Source of the DNA: Vagococcus teuberi
GTDB taxonomy: Bacteria; Bacillota; Bacilli; Lactobacillales; Vagococcaceae
Assembly: GCF_001870205.1 (NCBI RefSeq)
Contig: NZ_CP017267.1
Coordinates: 1,662,501 to 1,726,500, forward strand
Direction: 5' to 3'
DNA length: 64,000 nt
Shown here one piece after another: positions 41,601 to 50,500 of this stretch; the first letter of the stretch is position 1; each line of letters starts with the position of its first letter. The notes beneath the pieces were generated by a model. That model did not search any database and was not told where the DNA came from. It worked only from the letters and a program-made list of their open reading frames with translations. A program made the translations under genes and the position numbers.

Positions 41601-42442
41601 TCCAATCGATCATCAGAGAATAAAGATAACAGTGTATCGATCATTTCTTTATCACTCATCATTGTTTCGAGAGTTTTTTTCAATTCTTCATCACCTTGAC
41701 AACGATTAACTAGCTCATCGACAGTCGCTTGACTTAACACAAGCTGGTTCATCAGCTGAGGTTTCATATAGTCTTGATACAGTGATGACGCCACTAAACT
41801 ATCACTTAACTGATAATTAATGAGTAAGTCATCCAACCATTTTTGTGGCTCTGAGTTGGCTTGAGCGAAAAGATGTAGAGAAAAAATGAGTTCCATAACC
41901 CCATTATCATTACGATCATTTGAGAAATTCTCTGTTAATTGATAAAAAATTTCTCTTTCCTCACCATATAATTCTTCTCTTAATTCATCCCAAACATCTT
42001 CTTTTAACAAGAGATTTTCTGTTTCATCGGTTAGTAATCGAAAAACTGGATCAATATGAATCAAATAATAATATTTTTGAATGACTCGTAAACAAAAAGC
42101 ATGCAATGTGCTAATCGTAGCTGTAGGTAATAAACCTAATTGTTTGACCAAATGTTCTTTTTGCTTGGTATCGACTTCTTCGGTAATGGCTGATTGGATT
42201 GCCACTTTTATTCGCTGTTTCATCTCTTTTGCTGCTGCTTCAGTGTACGTTACAATTAATAACTCATCGACATTGACACCAGATTTTATTTTTTGAATCA
42301 CACGTTCTACTAACACCGTTGTTTTACCAGAACCAGCAGAAGCAGAAATCAACAAATTATCCCCAGAATCATAAACAGCTTGCCACTGCTTGTCTGTAAA
42401 ATGACTACTTTCGGGTTTTAACGGGATATTCACTTTACTCAT
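38696..42442 (-). CDS. addA: ATP-dependent helicase/nuclease subunit A
   Basis: A 1248-residue UvrD/Rep-type helicase with a C-terminal nuclease, called AddA or RexA. Walker A is SASAGSGKTT (33-42), Walker B is in EILVDEYQDIN, and motif VI is LYVALTRAEEKLYLVG. The C-terminal RecB-like nuclease has the metal site GIIDGF and LYDFKTDYV. With AddB it resects double-strand breaks and produces ends for RecA loading, regulated by a Chi-like sequence. It overlaps addB by 8 bases, so the two subunits are coupled. Length is normal. Confidence 0.97.
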   Translation of the reverse strand: MSKVNIPLKPESSHFTDKQWQAVYDSGDNLLISASAGSGKTTVLVERVIQKIKSGVNVDELLIVTYTEAAAKEMKQRIKVAIQSAITEEVDTKQKEHLVKQLGLLPTATISTLHAFCLRVIQKYYYLIHIDPVFRLLTDETENLLLKEDVWDELREELYGEEREIFYQLTENFSNDRNDNGVMELIFSLHLFAQANSEPQKWLDDLLINYQLSDSLVASSLYQDYMKPQLMNQLVLSQATVDELVNRCQGDEELKKTLETMMSDKEMIDTLLSLFSDDRLDEFYEYLASISFSRIKAPSKKTASEEVMEEYQEIKSTRDEVKDSISKIRKQYFKQSPKEMLEILEVSLPLIHELIHVTKQFIERFTKEKDTRHVLDFNDLEHLTLAILRKFEDGKWVESEAATYYRHKFNEILVDEYQDINRLQETILYWLRRPTKNEGNLFMVGDVKQSIYGFRLADPTLFIEKYEQFATEDDGRRIILAENFRSRSNVLDFTNLVFTQLMDKELGQLDYDSSAELIVGNKSYPESQDYDTELLIYQTESEDKVEDSLEFQLDGKTEGELRLVALKIRELIDGKFPLFDKKEKVTRPISYKDIVLLTPTKKNNLDILDIFKEYDIPLMVNDTQNYFQATEIKIMISLLQLIDNPYQDIALAAILRSPIVGIGENDMVLIKSYDMQGYYYDALKQFLKEADSTTELYQIIETFNQQFNEWRELARRKRLVELIWRIYKDTDLLDYVAGLPSGAQRKANLHALYHRASSYEEMSFKGLFQFIRFIEKMQQKNKDLAEASNINEEADAVRVMTIHASKGLEFPVVFLLDMTKQFNLMDVRQRKFVFDEELGVGIKYKDVTKRVEYDTFPFSLIREHKKQKLLAEEMRKLYVALTRAEEKLYLVGSYKSMDAAYKEWQTTAQTDHMVLPTATRQSSYTLMDWVGMTLVRHPRFAEFFPDSEISVLPGLKKHPGNFSIHFYEEDAILANYTLQQDEQIEYKQSDIEPNVQLLKEVVDRLNYSYPEKDATMTTSYQSVSEVKRLFEDPDMKNLPTLDFSKKRQIKAHREVVKEMAKPEFMQGDVAIESTDIGSAIHLLLQMLPLDKQPTMSELEELVQHFVDEDVFTKELASRLPIKLIETFFKSDFGQYMIDHHKVIRREQPFSLLLPAKELYQDYVTKKNDKVLIHGIIDGFILTNDELILYDFKTDYVPKQRTQKDLEKLKDRYKGQMTLYKLALEEIYQRPVTSSNLILLNSGDIIEMI

Positions 42443-45400
42443 TTGTCTCCTCCTTTAGCTCTGTTTGTATTTTTTCGATAATCATTTCTTTGTCTAGTGA
42501 TTCTAAACGATGATAATTATTTTCTGGTAGCATCACATCAAACTGACAGACACTACGATAAGGACAAAATCCACATGCTATCCTCTTTTGTTCTTTATAA
42601 GCTGGGTTTAATTTTGTACTACCTTCGTATATTTTTTCGCCTGCTTCTTTAAAGTTTTCACGGTTATGCGTGACTAAACTAGATAAGTCGTCAGACGAAA
42701 CAAAACTTGCCGACTTCATTTTGCCGCTCTTTAGTTGCTGATAAGGATACACTAATGATTTAACTTGTGGATCTATGGTTTTATCTAAGTTTTCTAAAAT
42801 CAACTCATCTTCAACCAATAAACCATTGTACTTGTATTCCTCCAATAACCTTTCATCTAAGGTATCAAGTGAAAATTTTTCGTCAACACTGATGACAGGA
42901 TTTTTGATATGCATATATAATGCCCCAGCAGGTTTTGCCGTTTGTCCAACTAATTCAACAGCATTGGTTAAGGCAACATCAAGATACGTAATCATCTGCA
43001 TAGCTAAACCGTAATAAGCGTCAACAAAATCAAAATTATGTTTACTTGATTTATAATCCACAACACTCAAATAAATATCATCTTCTAAGACCATTTTATC
43101 TAAACGGTCGATTTTCCCTCTAACTTTGACTTTCTTTTTATTATTTAAAACAATTTCTAAACTATTTAATCCAGCTTGTTTCAAAGACTCTCCAAATAAA
43201 ACTTCTGTTTGAATTGGCGTCATATTACTTCTTTTTGCTTGTTCTTTTAACGATAAGCAAACTCGCTGAATTGTTTTTTCAAGCTGATAAGACACATATT
43301 TCATACGATTGGTCGTTGATAAAATAGAAAAACGCTTATCTCCCAGCACTTCTTGTAACACTGTTTGTGCCAAACGATTGACCTCGTCATCCGTCATATT
43401 TGTCAGTTGTACTTTTTGTTTAATCAATTCCTTAAAGAATAAATCTAGTGCTTCATGGTAAAATTCTCCCGCCGCAGCTGGTGATAACTCAAACTGCTCT
43501 CTTTCCTGTAAACCAAGACCATAACGTAAGAAGTATTTGTACTGACACTGGTAAAAATTCTCGATTTTAGAAACAGACGCATAAATCGTGTCACCATATA
43601 ATGTATCAACTGAATGATTATCCAATGTTTCTGGAATATTTTTATGTGTCAGACTAGCAAACAATCGTTTTGACGCCACTGGTAATTCTTTGTGAACACG
43701 TTTTTCTAATTGTAAGAATAACCACGGTACACATTCTTTATTTTCTTCATACGTTCTATACGCCCCTATTAAATCACTTAGTAGGATTTTATCTGTAGAA
43801 ATAGAGTCTAGTACTGTTTCATCAGCTACTAATCCTGCTTCTTTATGCTCGATTGGTATAGTAAAATGACGGCTTAGTTGCTCAACATATGGTGAGACTT
43901 TGACATCTTTTACTTGATCGCGATTTTTCGGTGCACTTAGCACAATTTTTTCTGTCGCTGATAATAAAGCTAAGTAAAAAATGAACGGCTCGTTTGCCAT
44001 GGATTCAGTTAAACTATTATTTAAAAAGCTATCTGCTCTTAGTAATTGTGAAAAGACATCTCTTTCTTCATTACTTAACAATGTTTTATTATCAATTTTT
44101 TTAGGTAGCACTTGATCTGTGGCACCAAAAATAAACGTCGCACGATATTTTTTAGCACGTACTCTATCAAGAGATGTTACCACGACTTCATCAATCGAAG
44201 CTGGGACTTTACTATAGCTAACCCCTTCTAACCCACTAAGTAAGATTTCTTTAAATATCTCAAATTCAAAAACATCTTCGCCTAATACGTTATAATATTC
44301 ATCCATTAAATCCATTAATGCTTGCCAAGTTTGCTCGTGATTTTTCGCTTCGGTTAAATTACCACGTTCTATTTCTTGTTGTTGCATCGCTTGCAATTGT
44401 CTATCTACCCCAATAGCTAATAAAAACTGATAAAACAATACGATAGCTTCTTTAGTGGTTGTTGCTTGTTTGATTTCTTTGAAAAAATTTGGCAAGTAAT
44501 CACGAATTAAATGCCTAATATCATTTGATTGCTCTTGAATGATTTGCTCGTTGTCTAAAGATTCTTCATCCGTATCGTATTGATATGTCACATATTCCCA
44601 ATCAGATTTTTTTATCCAGTCAGATCCACTATAGCCATAAGCTAAGACCACATTTTCAGTGTAGTCAACCGCTTGTCTAAAGGCTTGCATCTTTTCTTCC
44701 CACGTTTCAAAATCTTTTGTCAATTCAACATCAGGAAAACACAGCTCTGTTCTTAAAAAACGCATGACATCTTTGTATTGATAAAACGACTCATCTATTT
44801 TAAAGAGTGAACGTAACCATTCTACTAACGGGTGATTTACCATGTCTTCTTCCTCATTAATGTAATAAGGAATGTCCATATCATCAAATACTGACATAAT
44901 TTCAGACGTGTACGTTTCGATATCTCGACTAATTAAGGCAATTTCTTCGTAACGATATCCTTCAGTAGAAACTAGTTCTCTAATTTTTGTTCCGATTGCT
45001 TTCACTTCTTGATATGTATCTGTGCAACTCCATAATGATAATACGTTCGTTACAAGATTGTCTTCTAATTTTTTAGGGACTAATTCTTGGAGGTTCTGCC
45101 ATTCACTTGCAAGTTGTCTCATTGGTGTCATATTGGCTACTTTTTTTCGGTAATCAAACATCACAGGAATACTATTTTCTCTTGCTACATGATAAAGGTC
45201 TTGATACATTCTTGATGTATTATAAAATAATTGATAACTATCTAGTGTATTGTCCTTTGGTGCCTGATCTAGAACAAAATTCATTTTCACCTCACCAGCA
45301 ACACGCATTAAAGTCTCGATTAGTTGTTTTTCAATCGCTGTAAAGTTAGTAAATCCTGATACAATAAATTGAACATGTGATAAATCTTTATCTTGTAAAA

Positions 45401-46001
45401 ATAAAGCGAGTTCCGTCAATAAATCTTTATCAGCAATATGATGTGATATCAACATATCTTGATATGTTTGATAGATTAACTGAATATCCACTAATTTTGT
45501 GACATAGTCTTCTTGATTCGTTGACTCAAGAGTATCCACACTTTCTATTACCTCTTTTAATTCAAACGGGGAAATATTGCCTTGTTGCAATTCATTAAAC
45601 AAATCTAATAACTGCTGAATAAATCCTGGGCGATCTACTTCACGTTTAAATAAGACTAGATCATCTTTACATGTGATCAAACTTTTTCTAATCAACATAA
45701 ACTTCCCTGAATCACTTAGTCTAGTTGCTTGATAACTTTTTGTTTGCTGCATATAATACCACGCAAGCCTAGAAAAACTAAACACTTGTAGTCTCATGCT
45801 TGCCATATATTGTTGTGTACTGAATTTAGGTAGCGTATGCATTTTTTTCAGCACGTTAATCTCTGTTTCAAATTTGACATGGTTAGGCACTAAATAAAAT
45901 ACCTCATGATGCATAGATTTATCTAGCCATTCACCTGACATGGTTAGTAAGTCTTCTACAATGTCTTCATCTGCTGTATTTAATACAAACTGGAGACTCA
46001 A
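42435..46001 (-). CDS. addB: ATP-dependent helicase/nuclease subunit B
   Basis: About 1188 residues from a TTG at 45999-46001, which has GAGGTG 6-7 bases upstream. The longer upstream extension lacks a site. The C-terminal nuclease has DRLDKM and VVDYKSSKHNFD. Four cysteines (C819, then C1143, C1146 and C1152 in CGFCPYRSVCQFD) match the AddB iron-sulphur cluster. The N-terminus (LQFVLNTADED) lacks a Walker A, as in the RexB branch of streptococci and enterococci, so ATP hydrolysis comes from AddA alone. It is the first gene of the pair. Confidence 0.95.
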   Translation of the reverse strand: MSLQFVLNTADEDIVEDLLTMSGEWLDKSMHHEVFYLVPNHVKFETEINVLKKMHTLPKFSTQQYMASMRLQVFSFSRLAWYYMQQTKSYQATRLSDSGKFMLIRKSLITCKDDLVLFKREVDRPGFIQQLLDLFNELQQGNISPFELKEVIESVDTLESTNQEDYVTKLVDIQLIYQTYQDMLISHHIADKDLLTELALFLQDKDLSHVQFIVSGFTNFTAIEKQLIETLMRVAGEVKMNFVLDQAPKDNTLDSYQLFYNTSRMYQDLYHVARENSIPVMFDYRKKVANMTPMRQLASEWQNLQELVPKKLEDNLVTNVLSLWSCTDTYQEVKAIGTKIRELVSTEGYRYEEIALISRDIETYTSEIMSVFDDMDIPYYINEEEDMVNHPLVEWLRSLFKIDESFYQYKDVMRFLRTELCFPDVELTKDFETWEEKMQAFRQAVDYTENVVLAYGYSGSDWIKKSDWEYVTYQYDTDEESLDNEQIIQEQSNDIRHLIRDYLPNFFKEIKQATTTKEAIVLFYQFLLAIGVDRQLQAMQQQEIERGNLTEAKNHEQTWQALMDLMDEYYNVLGEDVFEFEIFKEILLSGLEGVSYSKVPASIDEVVVTSLDRVRAKKYRATFIFGATDQVLPKKIDNKTLLSNEERDVFSQLLRADSFLNNSLTESMANEPFIFYLALLSATEKIVLSAPKNRDQVKDVKVSPYVEQLSRHFTIPIEHKEAGLVADETVLDSISTDKILLSDLIGAYRTYEENKECVPWLFLQLEKRVHKELPVASKRLFASLTHKNIPETLDNHSVDTLYGDTIYASVSKIENFYQCQYKYFLRYGLGLQEREQFELSPAAAGEFYHEALDLFFKELIKQKVQLTNMTDDEVNRLAQTVLQEVLGDKRFSILSTTNRMKYVSYQLEKTIQRVCLSLKEQAKRSNMTPIQTEVLFGESLKQAGLNSLEIVLNNKKKVKVRGKIDRLDKMVLEDDIYLSVVDYKSSKHNFDFVDAYYGLAMQMITYLDVALTNAVELVGQTAKPAGALYMHIKNPVISVDEKFSLDTLDERLLEEYKYNGLLVEDELILENLDKTIDPQVKSLVYPYQQLKSGKMKSASFVSSDDLSSLVTHNRENFKEAGEKIYEGSTKLNPAYKEQKRIACGFCPYRSVCQFDVMLPENNYHRLESLDKEMIIEKIQTELKEETNE

Positions 46002-46098
46002 TATAAACACCTCAATCCCTTTATTTATCTCCTTAATTTTAACATATCTCATCATTTAAAACTCTCTCATTACTTCTTTATAATTCATGAAATTTTCA

Positions 46099-46126
46099 TT
46101 GAATTAATTGTTATTTATGATATATT
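46099..46126 (+). promoter_or_regulatory. Promoter of the amino acid permease gene
   Basis: TTGAAT (46099-46104), 16-base spacer, TATATT (46121-46126). Transcription would start only about 10 bases before the GGAGG site. Confidence 0.6.
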
Positions 46127-46149
46127 GCTAATATTGAAATGGAGGTTTT

Positions 46150-47508
46150 ATTATCGACGAGAAAAAACAATATGGTCTTTGGACCGCAATTGCGATGATT
46201 ATCGGTATTTGTGTAGGGTCTGGAATCTTTTTCAAAGTAGGAAACATCCTAGCTTTTACCGGAGGTAACATTTTCTTAGGTGTGTTAGTTTTTATCATTG
46301 GGGCATTATGTATTATATTTGGTAGCCTATCTTTGACAAACCTAGCTGAACGCACCACTAAAAACGGTGGAATGGTTGCTTATTTTGAAGAATTCTTTTC
46401 AGAACCAGTAGCTAGTGCTTTTGGTTGGTATCAAACATTTTTATACTTTCCAACTATTTGTGTCGTGGTTTCATGGGCCGCTGGAACTTATACAACACTA
46501 TTACTGAACTTGCCACAAACTCTTCCCTATCAAATGGGTATTGGATTTTGCTATATGGTTTTTTTCTATCTATTAAATATCGTATCTAGTCAATTTGCTG
46601 GATGGTTTCAAATTATTTCAACCATCACGAAACTAATTCCTTTAATTGGTATTGGATTAATCGCTATTTTCTGGACAAAAGATGTTCCCACTGTCCCTAC
46701 TACTGCCACACTTATTGAGCCAACAGATGTTGGACTTGGTTGGTTAGCCGCCTTAGCTCCAATGGCTTTTTCATATGATGGTTGGCCTATTGCTCTATCT
46801 ATTTCTCACGAAGTAAAAGGTGGTAGTCACACGATGAAAAAAGCGTTGTGTTTTGGACCAGTTATTGTATTGGTCGTTTATCTGTCTTACTTTTTAGGAT
46901 TAACACATATATTAGGACCAGAATATATTTTATCAATGGGTGAAGGTGCTGTCATGGAAATTGGTGAAATGCTATTTGGTCATATTGGCCAAAAAGTAAT
47001 TTTACTCTTTATCTTAGTTGCGCTATTTGGTGTCATTAATGGCGTAACCTTAGGACATATTCGTATGCCTTATGCTTTAGCAACAAAAAATATGTTACCA
47101 AACAGTCAAAAAATTATAAACGATTATCATCATAAAAAATTTGTTAGTACTTCAGCTATTATTGCCCTATTAACTGGATGTGGTTGGTTTATCATTCACT
47201 ACATCACACAAGCGTTCCAACTAATGGGACTAGGTGATATTGGAGAAATTGCCATTGTTTTTGGTTACATGTGGTATATGGCTCTTTATTTTAAAGTCAT
47301 TCAACTTTATTTAGATAAAGACATCCAAGAAACCTTCACAGGACTTATTTCTCCTATCTTAGCTATTGTTGGTGGATTAATTATTCTGTTTGGTGGTTTC
47401 TATGAAAATCCTATATTTGAATTTGTATCATTTGGTATTTGCTTTTTATTTTGTTTAATGGGATACATCACCTTTAAGAAAAATAGACAAAATTTGTTAA
47501 ATAAATAA
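46150..47508 (+). CDS. APC-family amino acid permease with a non-standard start
   Basis: A polytopic transporter of about 452 residues with 12 membrane spans. The first span carries the APC signature GICVGSGIFFKVG. SYDGWPIALSISHEVKGG and LGLTHILGPEY are other family blocks, closest to the YkbA/LAT-like serine/threonine exchangers. The only ribosome-binding site is GGAGG at 46141-46145, followed by in-frame ATT (46150) and ATC (46153), then DEKKQYGLWTAIA, which homologues normally have. The first ATG (46195) would cut into span 1 and has no site. So either a rare ATT/ATC start is used or the start codon was lost by mutation. The exact substrate is unknown. Confidence 0.82.
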   Translation: MIDEKKQYGLWTAIAMIIGICVGSGIFFKVGNILAFTGGNIFLGVLVFIIGALCIIFGSLSLTNLAERTTKNGGMVAYFEEFFSEPVASAFGWYQTFLYFPTICVVVSWAAGTYTTLLLNLPQTLPYQMGIGFCYMVFFYLLNIVSSQFAGWFQIISTITKLIPLIGIGLIAIFWTKDVPTVPTTATLIEPTDVGLGWLAALAPMAFSYDGWPIALSISHEVKGGSHTMKKALCFGPVIVLVVYLSYFLGLTHILGPEYILSMGEGAVMEIGEMLFGHIGQKVILLFILVALFGVINGVTLGHIRMPYALATKNMLPNSQKIINDYHHKKFVSTSAIIALLTGCGWFIIHYITQAFQLMGLGDIGEIAIVFGYMWYMALYFKVIQLYLDKDIQETFTGLISPILAIVGGLIILFGGFYENPIFEFVSFGICFLFCLMGYITFKKNRQNLLNK

Positions 47509-47548
47509 AAACACTCTATTTAGTTTAGCAGCTAAATAGAGTGTTTTT
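47507..47548. terminator. Bidirectional terminator, permease and efaA
   Basis: A perfect 17-bp stem (47507-47523 with 47532-47548, core ACACTCTATTTAG) with A and T runs on both sides serves both convergent genes. Confidence 0.93.
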
Positions 47549-47550
47549 AT

Positions 47551-48498
47551 TTATTTCATTAACCCTTCATGAATGGTATCTAAATTCCATTTCAACATTT
47601 CATAATAAGTATCTCCTGTTTCACCTTTTTTCGCTAATGAATCAGTAAATATCGTATCATAAATTGGAATACCTGTTTCTCGTGAAACAGTCTCCATACT
47701 GCGAGCATCCACACTTTGTTCAACAAATAGATTGGGCACTTTTGTTTGTTTAATCTTATCAATAATCCGACTCATTTGATCAGGTGTCCCTTGGTTTTCT
47801 GTGTTGATTTCCCAAATATACGCTGCATTTACCCCGTATGCTTTAGAGAAATATTTAAATGCGCCCTCACTCGTTACAAGCAGATTTTTATCTTTTGGAA
47901 TACCTGCAAATCGACTGGTATTTTCATTGTGTAACGCTTCTAATTTTTCTGTATAGTCTTTGGCATTTTTTTCATAATCTTCTTTGTGCTTCTCATCTTT
48001 TTCCACTAGGACATCTTTAATATTATTCACATAGATAATCCCATTTTTTAATGATAGCCAAGCATGAGGATCTTGTTCGCTTTCTTGACCTTCACTTGTT
48101 AGATACATTGGCTCAACATTTTTACTGACAACAAAATAATCTTCATTTTCTTTTTTCTTACTGGTTTGCATTAACTTTAAAAACCAACCATTGCCACCTG
48201 TTTCAAGATTCAATCCATTATAAAAAATAACATCCGCATCGGTTGATTTTGAGATATCTTCAGGAAGTGGCTCATATTCATGTGGGTCTGTGCCCCTTGA
48301 AACAATACTGTGAACTTCAACATGTTCCCCACCAACATTTTCAACCATATCTGCAATAATCGAATTCGTTGCAACGACTTTTAATTTATCGTTATCTACA
48401 TTTTTTTCTGTAGAGGAACTTCCTGTTGAGCAACCAGCTAAAAATAATACCATTAAACCGGCAAGAATACTTGATAAAATAAGACTAGACTTCTTCAA
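47551..48498 (-). CDS. efaA: Manganese ABC transporter substrate-binding lipoprotein
   Basis: About 315 residues from a TTG at 48496-48498. AGAGGAAG lies 6 bases upstream, and the protein then begins with a signal peptide ending in the lipobox FLAGC (C23). This start overlaps the permease end by 14 bases. The metal ligands of the PsaA/EfaA group are visible: His in GTDPHEYEPL, His in DPHAWLSLKNG, Glu in WEINTENQGTPDQ and Asp in IFTDSLAKK. No His-rich loop, as found in zinc-specific ZnuA, is present, which favours manganese. It is the last gene of efaCBA. EfaA-type proteins are surface antigens in enterococci. Confidence 0.93.
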   Translation of the reverse strand: MKKSSLILSSILAGLMVLFLAGCSTGSSSTEKNVDNDKLKVVATNSIIADMVENVGGEHVEVHSIVSRGTDPHEYEPLPEDISKSTDADVIFYNGLNLETGGNGWFLKLMQTSKKKENEDYFVVSKNVEPMYLTSEGQESEQDPHAWLSLKNGIIYVNNIKDVLVEKDEKHKEDYEKNAKDYTEKLEALHNENTSRFAGIPKDKNLLVTSEGAFKYFSKAYGVNAAYIWEINTENQGTPDQMSRIIDKIKQTKVPNLFVEQSVDARSMETVSRETGIPIYDTIFTDSLAKKGETGDTYYEMLKWNLDTIHEGLMK

Positions 48499-49342
48499 TG
48501 ACAACTTCCTCTTTTCTTTTAAAAATAAATCCTTGTTTTGGTGAAAATATAAACGTAATGATAAAAAATACAACAGTGGTCAGAACAATAGTGGCTCCTG
48601 AAGCTAAGTTATAGGAATAGCTAAAGAATAAGCCAATCACGGCACTAATAGCACCTAAACTACTAGCAATTAAAATCATCGTTGATAGCTTATCCGTTAA
48701 CAGATAAGCTGTAGCAGCAGGTGTCACAAGCATAGCAACTACTAAAATAGTTCCTACTGTTTGTAGAGATGACACTGCAACAAGTGTTAAGAAAAACATT
48801 AAAGCATAATGAATGACTTGAACTTTTAGTCCATAGGCTTGTGCCATGACTGGATCAAACGAGCTGACTAATAATTCTTTATAAAATAAAACCACAAATA
48901 AAATGACTGCAACTGCAACAGCTAATGTTGTGTACATATCACTTGGTCTAACTGCTAAAACATTTCCAAATAAAATATGATATAAATCGGTCGAGCTTTC
49001 GGCAAATGAGATTAAAATAATCCCTAAAGCAAAAAATGAACTAAAGACAATCCCGATAGCTGTATCATTTTTTAATTTACTTTTTTGTGTCACAAAGCCA
49101 ATCAATCCTGCTGCCATTATTCCAAAAATTGATGCTCCTATCATGTAGCTACCACCAAGCATATAAGACACCGCAACTCCAGGTAATACTGCATGAGAAA
49201 TCGCATCTCCCATCAGAGACATTCCTCTCAAAATAATAAAGCTCCCAATCACACCTGATACAACACCTACAATGACAGACGTGATTAAAGCGTTTTGTAG
49301 AAAATCATATTTTACTAAACCTTCAATAAAATGTTGTATCAT
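48485..49342 (-). CDS. efaB: Manganese ABC transporter permease
   Basis: A 285-residue ABC-3 family permease with eight to nine membrane spans. It starts with VVSGVIGSFIILRGMSLMGD, a conserved opening of this family, and contains the GTILVVAMLVTPAATAYLL block. It forms the channel for the divalent metal delivered by the lipoprotein. Its start shares one base with the ATPase stop, and its end overlaps the lipoprotein start, so all three genes are translationally coupled. The acidic tail VVIEEV is unusual but small. Confidence 0.94.
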   Translation of the reverse strand: MIQHFIEGLVKYDFLQNALITSVIVGVVSGVIGSFIILRGMSLMGDAISHAVLPGVAVSYMLGGSYMIGASIFGIMAAGLIGFVTQKSKLKNDTAIGIVFSSFFALGIILISFAESSTDLYHILFGNVLAVRPSDMYTTLAVAVAVILFVVLFYKELLVSSFDPVMAQAYGLKVQVIHYALMFFLTLVAVSSLQTVGTILVVAMLVTPAATAYLLTDKLSTMILIASSLGAISAVIGLFFSYSYNLASGATIVLTTVVFFIITFIFSPKQGFIFKRKEEVVIEEV

Positions 49343-50124
49343 TAGTCATTCACTCCTTTAATTACAATTTCACCCATTGTTTCCCCGTAAGCTTGTTGGA
49401 TTGTTGAAGTCGTAAATGTTTTTGATACTGGACCACTGGCGATTAACTTTTTATTTAAAATAATTAAGTTGTCAAAGTACTCTTTGGTTTTATGTAAATC
49501 ATGATGAACAATCACAATTGTTTTCCCTTCATCTCTCAACTCTTGTAATAGTTTAACAATTAATTTTTCACTCACCATGTCAATCCCTACAAATGGTTCG
49601 TCTAAAAAGATAATATCTGCATCTTGTGCTAAAGCTCTTGCAATAAACACGCGTTGTAATTGTCCACCTGATAGGTTTCCTATTTGTCGTTTTGCAAAGT
49701 TCTCCATTTTTACTTTTTCAAGCGACTCTTTTACTTTTTCACGATCCTCTTTTTTAGGTCGACGGAATAATCCTAAATTAGGATATGTGCCTAACATGAC
49801 CGTTTCATCAACTTTTATTGGAAAAGTTAAATCAATGGCACTTCGTTGTTCAACATAAGCCACTTTCTTTCTGATTAAATCAATGGACTGCCCACCTATC
49901 GTGACACGACCACTATCTGTTTTAATCAGTCCGATAATACTTTTTAAAAAAGTCGACTTGCCTGCACCATTAGGTCCGATAATCCCTGTGATTTTTCCAG
50001 GCTCAATGGATAAACTGATATCTTCTAAAGCTACTTTAGCTTGATATGATACTGATATATGTTGTACATCTATTGGCTCATGAGTTAAATACTCATAAGA
50101 CATTGCCAATGCTTCTTCTTGCAT
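49342..50124 (-). CDS. efaC: Manganese ABC transporter ATP-binding protein
   Basis: About 260 residues from the ATG at 50122-50124, which has AGAGGTG 6 bases upstream. An in-frame GTG 9 bases earlier overlaps that site and is less likely. Walker A is GPNGAGKST, the signature LSGGQLQRVFIARAL, Walker B IIFLDEPFVGID and the H-loop VIVHHD. It energises the EfaB permease. It is the first gene of the operon and is preceded by a DtxR-type operator and a consensus-like promoter, which ties the operon to manganese-responsive control. Confidence 0.94.
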   Translation of the reverse strand: MQEEALAMSYEYLTHEPIDVQHISVSYQAKVALEDISLSIEPGKITGIIGPNGAGKSTFLKSIIGLIKTDSGRVTIGGQSIDLIRKKVAYVEQRSAIDLTFPIKVDETVMLGTYPNLGLFRRPKKEDREKVKESLEKVKMENFAKRQIGNLSGGQLQRVFIARALAQDADIIFLDEPFVGIDMVSEKLIVKLLQELRDEGKTIVIVHHDLHKTKEYFDNLIILNKKLIASGPVSKTFTTSTIQQAYGETMGEIVIKGVND

Positions 50125-50166
50125 TTCTTTCACCTCTTCTATTTTTTTGGATTAATTTAAATATTT

Positions 50167-50182
50167 TTTAGGTTAACCTAAA
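50167..50182. promoter_or_regulatory. EfaR/MntR (DtxR-family) operator of efaCBA
   Basis: TTTAGGTTAACCTAAA is a perfect 16-bp palindrome and fits the TTAGG-type box used by EfaR, SloR and ScaR regulators. It lies just downstream of the -10, where a bound repressor would block initiation when manganese is plentiful. Confidence 0.85.
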
Positions 50183-50191
50183 CTAAAAATC

Positions 50192-50220
50192 ATTATAGCA
50201 AATGAGAATCGTTTTCACAA
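50192..50220 (-). promoter_or_regulatory. efaCBA promoter with a Fur-like box in the spacer
   Basis: TTGTGA (50215-50220), 17-base spacer and TATAAT (50192-50197) on the minus strand. The spacer contains TGAGAATCGTTTTCA (50203-50217), an imperfect inverted repeat resembling Fur/PerR-family sites. The second operator is a suggestion only. Confidence 0.6.
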
Positions 50221-50241
50221 CTCAATTGTTTATAAAAATAC

Positions 50242-50276
50242 ATAAAAAAATAGGCGACTATAACATACAGTCGCCT
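50242..50276 (-). terminator. Terminator downstream of the CPBP gene pair
   Basis: AGGCGACT (50252-50259) and AGTCGCCT (50269-50276) form a perfect stem, with a T7 run on the minus strand. It follows the broken small gene at 50291. Confidence 0.85.
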
Positions 50277-50290
50277 CAATAGATGTTTAT

Positions 50291-50484
50291 TCAATTAAAA
50301 GAACCGCTTATATAAAAGAAATATATTCCTATCATAATAAAAATAATATTTATTATATATTGTTTAACCATGCTTGTATCTCTAAATAATAATAACCTAG
50401 TTTTAACCCACGATTGAGCTAATATACCAAAATAATACCAATTGTAATCGCAATAAAACCTATTAGACGATACATTTCTTCCAT
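50291..50484 (-). pseudogene. Small two-span membrane protein, probably frameshifted
   Basis: On the minus strand an ATG at 50482-50484, with GAAAGGTG just upstream, opens a hydrophobic peptide (MEEMYRLIGFIAITIGIILV) that stops after 21 codons (TAG, 50419-50421). Another frame continues at once with LAQSWVKTRLLLFRD, then a second hydrophobic run (IINIIFIMIGIYFFYISG) to a TGA at 50291-50293. Joined, these make a protein of about 64 residues with two spans. It lies 17 bases after the CPBP gene, so the two probably share an mRNA. Alternatively only the 21-residue peptide is made. I do not recognise it. Confidence 0.45.
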
Positions 50485-50500
50485 GATGCTTACACCTTTC

